DNA of 40,978 bases. Source: Eubacterium sp. (lineage in GTDB: Bacteria; Bacillota; Clostridia; Oscillospirales; Ruminococcaceae). A program made the translations under genes and the position numbers. The stretch's first letter is position 1, and each line of letters begins with the position of its first letter. The notes below the pieces were generated by a model. It had not been told where the DNA came from. It searched no databases and saw only the letters and a program-made list of their open reading frames with translations. Location: NCBI GenBank assembly GCA_031271685.1, contig JAISVH010000095.1:1-40978 (forward strand), written 5' to 3'. Positions 1 through 7,646 of the stretch are shown piece after piece.

Positions 1-103
1 CTCCACTGTAGACACAAATCTAGAGCCAGTCAACATAAAAACCACCCCCTGTTTTTAACCAACGGACAAAAAGTCAAAAGGTTTATAGCCGCGTTGTTTG
101 CTC
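1..103. other. Left-edge non-coding stretch downstream of spoIIE
   Basis: Short AT-rich segment beyond the spoIIE stop codon. On the minus strand a 7-bp hairpin (TAAAAAC...GTTTTTA, around positions 39-60) could act as a weak terminator, but it has no clean U-run. I see no gene or tRNA in it. Confidence 0.3.
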
Positions 104-2371
104 CTATTTCACTAATTTCACCGCTATAACCGAGATATCGTCTCCTTTTCCTTTTTCAGCCGAATATTTGGCAGCGTTTGCTATGCCTTGTGCTACAGCT
201 TCCATTCCTCCGCTGTTTTTGTCGCTGTCCAACAGCTCATGTTCCAACCACTTCTCGTTTAGCTCCGCACCGTCACTAGTCATTATTATTATGTCGCTGT
301 TCCCTATATTGAACCGCTGAAGGTTATAGTTGGCTTTTGAACTTATGCCGACAGGGATTCCCTGCCCTTTTGCTTTTATAAGCCTTTTGTCGTGCCGGAT
401 ATATGTTGGCGCACCGCCGGCCTTATACAACTCCACTTGTCCGGAATAAAGGTCTATGCGGCAGATGTCAAGTGTTGCGAAGCTCTCGTCTGAAGATTTT
501 ACAAGAAGTGAGTTGTTGATTATTTCTATAGCGGAACTAAGGCTTATACTGCAGCGCAAAAGTTTTATCAGCATCCCGCATGCAAAAGCCGAATCTATTC
601 GTGCCCGTCCGCCACTTCCCATTCCATCAGACAAGACGATATAGGCAAACCCTTTTGAGTCGATAAAACTGTCATAATAATCTCCGCAATTCTGCTCGCC
701 TGCTTTGCTTAACTGTGAAGCTCCATATTCTATCGAAAACACCGCGCGTTCATACATTGTTATTCTGAATTCGTTTTCGATATATAAAATCTCCGGCAAG
801 TCAAACTCTATTTTAAGCGCTTCAGATATCCTGTCACATAGTTTTTCCTCATCCGCTGCAATTGTTCCTTTACCATATACTTCTGCCGATGCGCGCCCAT
901 TTAAAAAGAATACGGCTGCCCTCACATTTTTTGCTCCTAGAGAAGCAAGTAAGTTTTCTATCTCGGCCGCCTTTTGCCGATCGAACTTTTCACATTCGGT
1001 GAATTCTCCGGCCATTTCAAGTATCATGCTTTCGGTAGCCGAAAGCTGAGCAGTCAAAATCGTGCGCATTTCTGAAATCTTGCGGCAATTTATATTGGAT
1101 GACACGAATTCTTTATATCGGGTATTTATCGCCAGTATAAGCCCTTCTCTTTTTATGCAGCGATGATATAGGGTCCCGTCTAAATCATCGGCAATGGCTA
1201 TCCCTCCACCTCGCATTTTAAGCATAATCCGCCCAAATACCTTAACCGTATCGTCATATTCCTCTCCCCAGCATTTCATATTAAACCTGCATTTACGGCA
1301 GATGTCATTGCACGCGTTGTTATAAACCCAAGATATATCCCTCCTGTTTTTTTGGTCAAGTATTTCGGCGGTTTTTTCAACGGCGATTTTTACCTCTTTT
1401 AACGCTGAGGCCGACATTTTCAACCGCTCGGCAAAAATTTCAGAGACATCCGTACCTGATTTAGCTGTGGGCGCATATTTTATCCCCGCCAAAATCCTGT
1501 CAGCAGGTAAAAAAGCAAACACCACCGCTCCCATTAAAATATTAGCCATTGTTTTCATGGTATACTCGTTTGCGCCGAGCAGCATAACACATATTCCGGA
1601 AATAAGAATATAGCCGGCTGCGGCAGTGATTTTTCCAAGCCGGGCGAAAAGCGAACCTCCAAGAGCTGCGATTGCTATCATCAGACCGCCTGCCAGATAC
1701 GAGGTGTCAGCGATGCTTATTCCCAAAGCCGCTATCGCTCCGGTTATCACCCCGCCCGCATATCTATATTTTTGACTTGCGACGATAGATATCAAAACGG
1801 CTGCAAGCAACCCCAAATTTAAAGCGGAATATTCAAAGCTTGAAAGCGACATGATAAATATGCAGTAGCTTATACCTAAAGCCGCAACATTAGCCGGTTT
1901 CAAAAGAGTCAAATAGTGTCTTCCGTCAAACAAACCATAGCAAGTGATAAATGAATAAACGCCAAGGGAGGAGGCCAATGCGAAAACCAGCGAAACGAAA
2001 ATATCGCCCGGCCTTGAAGAAGTGAGTACGTTTGTCGTCAGAACCGAAAGCCCGCAAACTAAAATGGTTGCAAAATTTATAAACTTATTATAATTTTTCG
2101 CTATTAAAATACGAAAAATACCAATAAATGTCAAGACTATCAAATTTGAAACAGCCGAAGAAAGCTCGCCCCGTAAAGTAAACCCCAATACAGTACCCAC
2201 GAAAGCATAAATACAATCAAATCCCGTAAGGCTTGCCATAAAAGCGGCGGCAAAAGGTGAAGGCTTGTCCATAAGCATCCCGTTTCCGAAAATAAAAGCT
2301 ACAATAATTATAACAGGTATTTTTATAAACTTTCGCTTACCTTTGTCCATATTTTCTATCATTCGAAACAT
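104..2371 (-). CDS. spoIIE: Stage II sporulation protein E, SpoIIE (PP2C-type serine phosphatase)
   Basis: SpoIIE dephosphorylates SpoIIAA at the asymmetric division septum and so triggers sigma-F in the forespore. The 755-residue protein has the family layout: an N-terminal membrane part of roughly 300 residues with about ten hydrophobic segments, a soluble middle region with a Cys cluster (NDICRKCRFNMKC), and a C-terminal PP2C phosphatase domain from about residue 545. The phosphatase metal motifs are visible as LSDGMGSGGRA and IIMTSDGAEL, with GIPVGI between them. The ATG at 2371 is chosen because GAAAGGAAG lies about 5 bases upstream. It stands alone, divergent from the hydrolase gene, and a Spo0A box overlaps its promoter. 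The assignment is secure; only the exact start (M1 or M4) is open. Confidence 0.95.
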   Translation of the reverse strand: MFRMIENMDKGKRKFIKIPVIIIVAFIFGNGMLMDKPSPFAAAFMASLTGFDCIYAFVGTVLGFTLRGELSSAVSNLIVLTFIGIFRILIAKNYNKFINFATILVCGLSVLTTNVLTSSRPGDIFVSLVFALASSLGVYSFITCYGLFDGRHYLTLLKPANVAALGISYCIFIMSLSSFEYSALNLGLLAAVLISIVASQKYRYAGGVITGAIAALGISIADTSYLAGGLMIAIAALGGSLFARLGKITAAAGYILISGICVMLLGANEYTMKTMANILMGAVVFAFLPADRILAGIKYAPTAKSGTDVSEIFAERLKMSASALKEVKIAVEKTAEILDQKNRRDISWVYNNACNDICRKCRFNMKCWGEEYDDTVKVFGRIMLKMRGGGIAIADDLDGTLYHRCIKREGLILAINTRYKEFVSSNINCRKISEMRTILTAQLSATESMILEMAGEFTECEKFDRQKAAEIENLLASLGAKNVRAAVFFLNGRASAEVYGKGTIAADEEKLCDRISEALKIEFDLPEILYIENEFRITMYERAVFSIEYGASQLSKAGEQNCGDYYDSFIDSKGFAYIVLSDGMGSGGRARIDSAFACGMLIKLLRCSISLSSAIEIINNSLLVKSSDESFATLDICRIDLYSGQVELYKAGGAPTYIRHDKRLIKAKGQGIPVGISSKANYNLQRFNIGNSDIIIMTSDGAELNEKWLEHELLDSDKNSGGMEAVAQGIANAAKYSAEKGKGDDISVIAVKLVK

Positions 2372-2426
2372 TTCTACTTCCTTTCACATGATACAACATC
2401 TTGATATTTTTTATTGGCGCAACCCC

Positions 2427-2460
2427 ATTATACAATATACTTTTTTTTTTATGTGTCGAA
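2427..2460 (-). promoter_or_regulatory. spoIIE promoter with a Spo0A box at 2454-2460
   Basis: Reading the minus strand, TATAAT (2427-2432) is the -10. TCGACA (2454-2459) sits at the -35 with a 21-bp spacer. The plus-strand heptamer TGTCGAA at 2454-2460 is an exact 0A box and overlaps that -35. In Bacillus, Spo0A-activated sigma-A promoters such as spoIIG and spoIIE have such a long spacer with 0A boxes at the -35, so this is very probably the Spo0A~P-controlled spoIIE promoter. That last step is inference from the match. Confidence 0.75.
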
Positions 2461-2483
2461 AAAGATAAGACGATTAAAATTAC

Positions 2484-2512
2484 TTGCGCTTTCATAAAAT
2501 ATATGGTATACT
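2484..2512 (+). promoter_or_regulatory. Extended -10 promoter of the GH88/105-type gene
   Basis: TTGCGC (2484-2489), a 17-bp spacer, then TATACT (2507-2512) preceded by TG one base upstream (extended -10). The expected transcription start falls about 7 bases further on, at or next to the ATG at 2520, which implies a leaderless or almost leaderless mRNA. Confidence 0.7.
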
Positions 2513-2519
2513 GATTTTT

Positions 2520-3470
2520 ATGATTACATTGAATTTAAATAAAATTATTAACGCATCGCTTTGTCTTGAAACTGATTGCTTTGGGCGCGGTTTTATCGCG
2601 CAAAGCCTTTGTGAGTCAGGGGAAGACGGCATGCTTGCAGCCTATTCTTATGCTTTGGTTAACAGCGGCGCAAACGATAGGCAAACATTTTTATCGCATG
2701 ATCGTTTTTTAGTTGCCGATCCGGCTGTATCGGGAGAAGCCGTGCTTCGCGCTTTTGAACTGACCGGCGACACTTGTTTTAAAGCCAATGTCGACAATAT
2801 GTTGGGTTATCTCATGATGCATGCCCCTAGAACCACAGACGGTGTCATATTCCATTACAAGGAGAATTATAACGTTGGTCCGGGCTATACCCCCATGCAG
2901 ATATGGGCGTGCGACTGTTATGCAGCTCCTCCATTTTTAGCGGTAATGGGAGAATTGACCGAGGCTACAAAGCAGTATGCCGGTTTTTATAACTATCTTG
3001 TTGATGAAAGGACAGGCCTTTTTTTTGAAAGCTATGACATCGGCTCAAACATGTATGTTTCGCAAAGACTTTCGGGAACCGGAAATGCGTTGGCGCTTCT
3101 AGGCGCCGCCAGAATGATAGCAAACGCGGCGATACATAATAAAATTGAAGTCGCTACCGACCTTTCCGATGCGGCAGTTCAACTATTAAAAAACATTCTT
3201 AAATTCCAGCTTGACGATGGTTTGTTTTATAAAATCCTTAATGACCCGTTGAGCCCGAGAGACACCGCCACCGCTCTTATGGCGGCATGTGTGATATATC
3301 GCGGGATTTCGGAAGGTTGGCTTGAAGACGACCTCAGACAAAATGCCGACAAAGCGATTGATGCCGCCGAAAAGCAAATCAACGAATACGGTTTTATTCA
3401 AAATCCAGCGGGCATGACCGCGCTTACGCAAAGCGCGTTTATCATTGCGAACGCATGGCAATGTAAATAA
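2520..3470 (+). CDS. Six-hairpin glycoside hydrolase, GH88/GH105-like (unsaturated uronyl/rhamnogalacturonyl hydrolase)
   Basis: Such enzymes remove the 4,5-unsaturated uronic acid left by pectate or rhamnogalacturonan lyases, usually in the cytoplasm. The 316-residue protein lacks a signal peptide. It shows the (alpha/alpha)6-barrel pattern of repeated helix pairs and a segment QIWACDCYAAPPFLA (about 127-141) matching the family's IW-D-x-Y-x-x-PFLA block; Asp132 is the candidate catalytic acid. Length is a little under the usual 340-380. An in-frame TTG at 2484 is rejected because it lies in the -35 box; ATG 2520 starts directly after the promoter and has no Shine-Dalgarno sequence. Together with the PL9 lyase at 14.0-16.5 kb it suggests pectin breakdown. 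GH88 versus GH105 cannot be decided by eye. Confidence 0.62.
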   Translation: MITLNLNKIINASLCLETDCFGRGFIAQSLCESGEDGMLAAYSYALVNSGANDRQTFLSHDRFLVADPAVSGEAVLRAFELTGDTCFKANVDNMLGYLMMHAPRTTDGVIFHYKENYNVGPGYTPMQIWACDCYAAPPFLAVMGELTEATKQYAGFYNYLVDERTGLFFESYDIGSNMYVSQRLSGTGNALALLGAARMIANAAIHNKIEVATDLSDAAVQLLKNILKFQLDDGLFYKILNDPLSPRDTATALMAACVIYRGISEGWLEDDLRQNADKAIDAAEKQINEYGFIQNPAGMTALTQSAFIIANAWQCK

Positions 3471-3491
3471 TTGAATTATAGCCGATTAGTT

Positions 3492-3562
3492 TAAAAAATC
3501 TAAATGCGTTTTTAAGGCGCGGCGTGCCGACGAATGCGGCCCTACCTTGCTACATAGTCAGT
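3492..3562 (+). repeat. Dispersed repeat, family R5 (copy 1 of 2)
   Basis: The stretch beginning CTAAATGCGTTTTTAAGGCG and ending ACCTTGCTACATAG is closely repeated at 32213-32294 (CTAAATACGTTTTTAAGACA ... CCTTGCTGCGTATTTG). It fills most of the 200-bp gap after the hydrolase gene. No coding content. Confidence 0.55.
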
Positions 3563-3671
3563 CTCGCACCTTAAGATGTGCCAGTGGGCTTTGCCCTCTG
3601 TTTAAAAACATTTTAGGGTTTCTAAATTGACTGACTATATTTTAGATGTTTTCAAAAAATCAACTATATTC

Positions 3672-4067
3672 TTACTCGTGCCCCTTATCCGCCTTTCCCA
3701 ACTTATTTATAACATAAAACTTCTGTCCGCCCTGCTCACGAAGCACTAGCACACGGTCATCAACTTCCAATTTGTTTAAAATCTTAAATTCCTTTTTTCC
3801 CGAATATTTGTGATTGTGCTCTTTTTCACTATCACCGTCAAAGGCGTTTTCTGTTAAATGGTCAACTTCTGCTTCGATTGTATAGTCAGTAAGGGTTGGC
3901 GGTATTATTAAAAATTTTTCGCTTAGTATGACCCTTTGATCCAAAAAAATCTTTAACGGATCGATAGATATTACCTTGCCTACCATGATTTGCATCGGGT
4001 CTCTCGCTTCGACTGACTCCACGGCGCATCTTTTAATAATATCCATAAACCTAGACGCACTAAACAT
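3672..4067 (-). CDS. DUF2577 family protein (phage XkdR-like), orphan
   Basis: Proteins of this family are encoded in contractile-tail/baseplate modules of phages and PBSX-like defective prophages, where their exact role is unknown. The 131-residue product shows the family pattern: an N-terminal amphipathic helix, a small beta-rich core (GKVISIDPLKIFLDQR, LIIPPTLTDY), a His-containing insertion (EHNHKYSG), and the C-terminal signature VDDRVLVLREQGGQKFYVINKL. ATG 4067 is chosen over an upstream ATG at 4121 because GGGGAGG (4076-4082) lies 8 bases before it, and because the longer version would run through a terminator hairpin. No other phage gene is nearby, so it is either a remnant or a domesticated gene. 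Confidence 0.7.
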   Translation of the reverse strand: MFSASRFMDIIKRCAVESVEARDPMQIMVGKVISIDPLKIFLDQRVILSEKFLIIPPTLTDYTIEAEVDHLTENAFDGDSEKEHNHKYSGKKEFKILNKLEVDDRVLVLREQGGQKFYVINKLGKADKGHE

Positions 4068-4103
4068 TACAAAATCCTCCCCGTATTTTTTCGTATAAAA
4101 AAT

Positions 4104-4139
4104 ACAGCTTATTGCTTTCACAATAGGCTGTTTTTTTTA
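4104..4139. terminator. Bidirectional rho-independent terminator
   Basis: An 11-bp stem (4104-4114 with 4121-4131, one G-T pair, 6-base loop) is followed on the plus strand by eight T. On the minus strand it is followed by ATTTTTTAT. In the minus direction it lies downstream of rpsI and upstream of the DUF2577 start, so its likely job is ending the rplM-rpsI transcript. Confidence 0.75.
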
Positions 4140-4211
4140 TAATATTAATATAACATGTGTTAGGCGGACATTCAAGGTATAAATTGTAATAAAATCGGGT
4201 CCGCAGTAAAC

Positions 4212-4272
4212 AGGGCGTGTTCTCACAAACAGAAATTTTCAGATTTTCTGCGGATTTTTCTTAAGACGAGAC
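4212..4272 (-). repeat. Half copy of mosaic repeat family R1, end type ii
   Basis: GGGCGTGTTCTCACAAACAG followed by a stretch containing TTCAGATTTTCTGCG and AGACGAGAC matches the reverse complement of the 3' half of the element at 28140-28301. The core and opposite end are absent. It lies a few bases beyond the rpsI stop codon. Confidence 0.65.
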
Positions 4273-4282
4273 ACTATATAAG

Positions 4283-4681
4283 CTAGCGCTTTGAGAACTG
4301 CGGAGCCCTTCTTGCGGCCTTGAGCCCATATTTTTTGCGTTCTTTCATTCTCGGATCACGAGTCAAAAATCCAGCTTTTTTAAGCACTGGGCGCAATTCC
4401 TCACTGTATTGAAGTAGCGCACGCGATAACCCATGACGAATAGCACCGGCTTGCCCGGTAACTCCTCCACCTTTAACGGTGCAGATAATGTCGAACTTTT
4501 CAAGAGAGCCGGTCAACGCAAGCGGCTGACGTACAATAAGCTTTAAGGTATCAAGCCCAAAATACTCTTCGATATCCCTTGAGTTAATGTTGATATTTCC
4601 GCTTCCGGGGTAGACTCTTACCCTGGCCACCGAATGTTTTCTTCTGCCTGTCCCATAGTAATATGGCTTTGAATCATACAT
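4283..4681 (-). CDS. rpsI: 30S ribosomal protein S9
   Basis: S9 binds the head of the 30S subunit, its basic C-terminal tail reaching the P-site tRNA. The 132-residue protein begins [15 protein letters not shown], has [21 protein letters not shown] in the middle and ends [18 protein letters not shown], all classic S9 blocks; length is normal. It follows rplM after 16 bases, the standard L13-S9 operon. The bidirectional hairpin at 4104-4139 probably ends the transcript. Confidence 0.98.
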   Translation of the reverse strand: MYDSKPYYYGTGRRKHSVARVRVYPGSGNININSRDIEEYFGLDTLKLIVRQPLALTGSLEKFDIICTVKGGGVTGQAGAIRHGLSRALLQYSEELRPVLKKAGFLTRDPRMKERKKYGLKAARRAPQFSKR

Positions 4682-4697
4682 AACCTTCTACCCCTTT

Positions 4698-5126
4698 CTA
4701 AAATTTATAATTTTCCGGTTTTTGGGCCTGATTATTGTGCTGAGGACCCTTATAAACACGGAGTCTGGTCATTGCCTTTCGCCCTATAGTAGTGTTAGGC
4801 AACATACCGTTAACTGCAAGCGTAATAGCTTTTTCAGGCTTTTCGGCCATAAGTTTTTCATAGCTTATTTCCTTCAAATGTCCGATCCAACCGGTGTGCC
4901 ACCTGTAAAACTTATTTTTAAGCTTATTTCCGGTGAGAACAACGTCTTTGCAGTTAATAATGATCACATGGTCTCCACAGTCGCAGTGCGGTGCGAAAAT
5001 AGGTTTGTGCTTTCCTCGCAGGATTGTCGCCGCAAGACTCGCTACCCTGCCAAGCGGCTTTCCCGCCGCATCTAAAATATACCATTTACGCTCAATACTT
5101 TCAACTTTTGGCATATATGTTGACAT
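4698..5126 (-). CDS. rplM: 50S ribosomal protein L13
   Basis: L13 is an early-assembly protein of the large subunit. The 142-residue product has the family blocks RKWYILDAAGKPLGRVAS, ILRGKHKPIFAPHCDCGD, YRWHTGWIGHLKE and AVNGMLPNTTIGRKAMTRLRVYKG, with normal length. GGGGG (5137-5141) supplies the ribosome-binding site about 10 bases before the ATG. It is first in the rplM-rpsI operon and has a near-consensus promoter at 5193-5221. The leader of about 60 bases could carry an L13 autoregulatory structure as in other Firmicutes, but I could not match one convincingly. Confidence 0.98.
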   Translation of the reverse strand: MSTYMPKVESIERKWYILDAAGKPLGRVASLAATILRGKHKPIFAPHCDCGDHVIIINCKDVVLTGNKLKNKFYRWHTGWIGHLKEISYEKLMAEKPEKAITLAVNGMLPNTTIGRKAMTRLRVYKGPQHNNQAQKPENYKF

Positions 5127-5192
5127 ATTTTCTATCCCCCTTTTTTAAAAAATACAAATTTAATGTTGCGCAAAAATTGTACGATGGATAAT

Positions 5193-5221
5193 ATTATATA
5201 ACAAAATTTATTTCGTGTCAA
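5193..5221 (-). promoter_or_regulatory. Consensus promoter of rplM-rpsI
   Basis: On the minus strand TTGACA (5216-5221), an exact 17-bp spacer and TATAAT (5193-5198) form a perfect sigma-A promoter. Transcription should start near 5186, giving a leader of about 60 bases before rplM. Confidence 0.88.
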
Positions 5222-5318
5222 CGATTTTTTTTAAAAAAAATAAAATATACTATTAAAACTCTCGTATTCTCTCAAAATATCTTTGAATCTCTATAATTCT
5301 ATCGTGACATCTTAAAAC

Positions 5319-5514
5319 ATTCAAACATCGGCGGCAAAGTTGCTTCCATTGTTTTAACAAGCGTCAGCGAGGAATTTAAAATCACCCGCAACGTATGCGT
5401 CACGGACGCTGTTCGCAAACAGCGCAATCCTCGTTTAACTTTAAATTTTCTAAATTTAAAGTTAAACGATTATACCCCCTCCGCCTAATAGACGTGAGCA
5501 TGAACGCGGTTATA
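5319..5514 (-). repeat. Repeat family R3 containing R4-type sequence
   Basis: The ends (ATTCAAACATCGGCGGCAAA on the left; GCATGAACGCGGTTATA on the right) match R3 elements at 10995, 32083 and 35164. The middle carries an exact palindrome CGTTTAACTTTAAATT / AATTTAAAGTTAAACG (about 5432-5468). Next to it is an R4 stretch (GACGCTGTTCGCAAACAGCG) that is found again, inverted, at 25765-25896. This looks like one repeat lying inside another, though the inner boundary is not clean. Confidence 0.6.
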
Positions 5515-5640
5515 CAGTATTTTAAAAACGTAAACGTTTTATCAAAATGCTATAATTAACTGAAACATAAAGGCTCTGGATAATTTAAAAAAAATTAACA
5601 TAATAAACATAAAAGAAACACAAACGGAATATATAATATA

Positions 5641-5776
5641 GTTACCCAAACAGCAGAGAAAGTCTTTCCGTGAATTAATTGCGGGTGGAAATCTCTGCGC
5701 CCACGTACGGACGGAACCCTCCGTTTTTCATAAAGCGCCGCGGCCATTATTGTTTGACCGCGGCGTTCTATTTTTT
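5641..5776 (+). ncRNA. Candidate structured small RNA with terminator (unassigned)
   Basis: Downstream of a TATAAT (5632-5637) lies a stem GCAGAGA (5653-5659) with TCTCTGC (5692-5698), continued by TTTCC/GGAAA (5665-5669 with 5687-5691). A short hairpin ACGGA/TCCGT (5707-5711 with 5720-5724) running into TTTTT comes next. Last is a strong terminator: a 10-bp GC-rich stem (5734-5743 with 5758-5767) followed by TTCTATTTTTT. No protein is encoded here and no plus-strand gene follows. The -35 is poor. I compared it by eye with T-box, ykkC, 6S and SRP RNAs and found no convincing match. Confidence 0.35.
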
Positions 5777-5893
5777 ATAAAAATATATAGCAAATTAAGT
5801 TTTTATGGAAATAAATTCTATAAAAACGCCCGCCGCTCAACGTATAATTTAGGTGATGGGAGCACCGCGCTTTGCGCGATGTCAAAGATAGAA
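5777..5893. other. Non-coding tail downstream of the lipoprotein gene
   Basis: Contains an 11-bp AT-rich inverted repeat (TTTTTATGGAA near 5801 with TTCTATAAAAA near 5817) and a small GCGC hairpin near 5865-5880. Either could end the leuA-thiN-HAD-lipoprotein transcript, but neither has a good U-run on the minus strand. No gene seen. Confidence 0.3.
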
Positions 5894-6955
5894 TTAACCT
5901 AAATAATAAAATTCATCTCCCGGAAGCGCTCCCCCTATTGAATCAGGGGCAAAATTATACATAATATTATAATATTCCGTTATCCTATCTTTCATATCAT
6001 TGCCTATGATAAAATCCATTTTACAAAACGGCAGGATACTATAAGCCTGTTCTTGGCTTAATACGCCATATTTCTCAATAAGCTCGGCTGATTCGGTTCG
6101 GTTTTCCTCAGCTTTAACAAACTCTACGCTTAGTTTATAGCGCGCAAGAAAATTTATCACATCTTCAGGATTTTCTTTTAAATAATCGTTTTTGACCACG
6201 GTAACGGTCGAAACATATCCGTTCGTGCTTTCAGTTTCAACCGTTACCCATTCCCCCATAAGTGAAAGTGCGTTTCTGAATTTAGCTTCGGGATATTTTT
6301 CAGAGGCGGGAAAGCTTATATTAAGGGGCAGTATTCCAATAGCCTGATCATCGGTTAGCATTTTTGAAATAATTGTGTCATAGTCATTTTCGTATATAAA
6401 ACTTACTTCGTTTCTAGCGTCAATATAATTCTTATTAAACAGGTATCTCATAACCCAGTCTGTGGTGCCGCCATAGTCGGTGAAATATATCGTTTGACCC
6501 TTCAGCTCGCTGAAATAGTTTAAGCGCTCCTGTCTCTCAACAAAATTGAAGGTTCCTAAATCGCTTATCGCTATGACTGAGATGCCGCCGTTGGTATCAT
6601 TATAGATTTCCGCCGCCATATTTCCCGGAACGTTGGCGTATTTAACGCTGTCTTTTTCTAGGGCGGCCAGAACTTCGTACGGTCTTTCATAAATTTCAAA
6701 TAAATATTCGGAATCCTCATAAATATTTTTATCGGAATTGTCCATAAATTTTACCATACCCATAGTAGATGTGTCGTTCATTCCAGCTATTATTAGCCCG
6801 TTAAAATTTTCGTCAAAGACTGGCAGCGATTCGTTGGTATCAGACCCGTAGTCTCCAAAACCTCCAGAATTCTTTTCAACGTCAATTTTACCGCAGGACA
6901 AAAGAAATAATACGGACAAAATCCAAACGAAAAGTTTTAAAAATCTTATTTTCAT
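5894..6955 (-). CDS. ABC transporter substrate-binding lipoprotein (NMT1/TauA/ThiY-like)
   Basis: A 353-residue lipoprotein. A basic, hydrophobic N-terminus ends in the lipobox LLSC at about 18-21, so Cys21 should be lipid-anchored outside the membrane. The rest resembles a periplasmic-binding-protein type 2 fold of the NMT1/TauA class, with an internal block LKGQTIYFTDYGGTTDWVMRY like the ligand-binding loop of that class and a motif for turning inward substrate (YVSTVTVVKNDYLKENPEDVINF). The gene is the last of leuA-thiN-HAD-SBP, 16 bases after the HAD gene; a GCGGGAG sequence precedes the ATG. No permease or ATPase gene is adjacent, so it must share components encoded elsewhere. Next to thiN, a thiamine-precursor ligand is a reasonable guess, not a demonstration. 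Confidence 0.7.
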   Translation of the reverse strand: MKIRFLKLFVWILSVLFLLSCGKIDVEKNSGGFGDYGSDTNESLPVFDENFNGLIIAGMNDTSTMGMVKFMDNSDKNIYEDSEYLFEIYERPYEVLAALEKDSVKYANVPGNMAAEIYNDTNGGISVIAISDLGTFNFVERQERLNYFSELKGQTIYFTDYGGTTDWVMRYLFNKNYIDARNEVSFIYENDYDTIISKMLTDDQAIGILPLNISFPASEKYPEAKFRNALSLMGEWVTVETESTNGYVSTVTVVKNDYLKENPEDVINFLARYKLSVEFVKAEENRTESAELIEKYGVLSQEQAYSILPFCKMDFIIGNDMKDRITEYYNIMYNFAPDSIGGALPGDEFYYLG

Positions 6956-6971
6956 GTTTATGTTTCTCCCG

Positions 6972-7643
6972 CTAATATTTTATTATAGGAGCTTTGTCAA
7001 AGCCTCTAATTGTTTTTATGTTTATATTGATATGATCATTATGTATATTTTTCAATGGTCCACTCCGATCAACTAGGTAAACTGACGCGCCGGTTTTTAA
7101 GGCGGAAAGCGCAGCTTCTTCAACATCCTCAAATATAACGCACTCACAAGGCTTTATCTCGAGTTTTTTCATTGCAAGATAATATATGTCAGGTTTTTCT
7201 TTTCCCGCGCCGGCTTCGTCTACAGAACACAGAACGTCGAAAAATTCAAGTATATTATTTGAAGTCAGCGCGCTTTCATAAAACCTTTTTATCGCGCTGG
7301 TGGCAAGCGCTATTTTTATGCCTCCGCTTTTTAACTCCTCAAGATATTCCACTACATTCGGAAAGACTTTAGCGCTTTCAACGTATTCTTGCTCGGCAAA
7401 ATCTATCCATTCAGCGATTATTTCCTCTGGCCTGTCAACGAGCGAAAACCTCTCTTTTGTGTATTGCGCAGCTTCTTCAAAGCTCATAAGCGAGATTAAT
7501 TTAAAATAATCGTCGGGAACCGGCAATCCGCGTTTGCTTAAAAATTTTATGTCAACATTTCCCCAAATCGGCAGGGTGTCTATTATCGTGCCATCCATAT
7601 CAAATATTGCCGCTTTTTTTCCTCTTAAAACATCCCTGTTCAT
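6972..7643 (-). CDS. HAD-family hydrolase, beta-phosphoglucomutase/phosphatase-like
   Basis: Phosphatase or phosphomutase of the haloacid dehalogenase superfamily, substrate unknown, cytoplasmic. The 223-residue protein carries motif I FDMDGTIIDT (Asp15 nucleophile, Asp17), motif II ATSAIKRF, motif III Lys in GKEKPDIYYLAMKKL, and motif IV VIFEDVEEAALSALKTGA. A helical cap lies between residues 20 and 85 (subclass I). The ATG follows thiN by 3 bases with AAAGGA as ribosome-binding site. Being between thiN and a binding protein, it could act on a thiamine-pathway phosphate, but its sequence fits the general PGMB/phosphatase group equally well. Confidence 0.85.
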   Translation of the reverse strand: MNRDVLRGKKAAIFDMDGTIIDTLPIWGNVDIKFLSKRGLPVPDDYFKLISLMSFEEAAQYTKERFSLVDRPEEIIAEWIDFAEQEYVESAKVFPNVVEYLEELKSGGIKIALATSAIKRFYESALTSNNILEFFDVLCSVDEAGAGKEKPDIYYLAMKKLEIKPCECVIFEDVEEAALSALKTGASVYLVDRSGPLKNIHNDHININIKTIRGFDKAPIIKY

Positions 7644-7646
7644 TTT

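Noticed and set aside
4933-5148. Plus-strand open frames across rplM
   Set aside because: They are shadows of the clearly conserved rplM gene on the minus strand.
5641-5776. Guanidine-I (ykkC), T-box, 6S or SRP RNA
   Set aside because: Short matches such as GGGTTCCG on the minus strand or GGGTGG on the plus strand are present, but the required conserved motifs and order are not.
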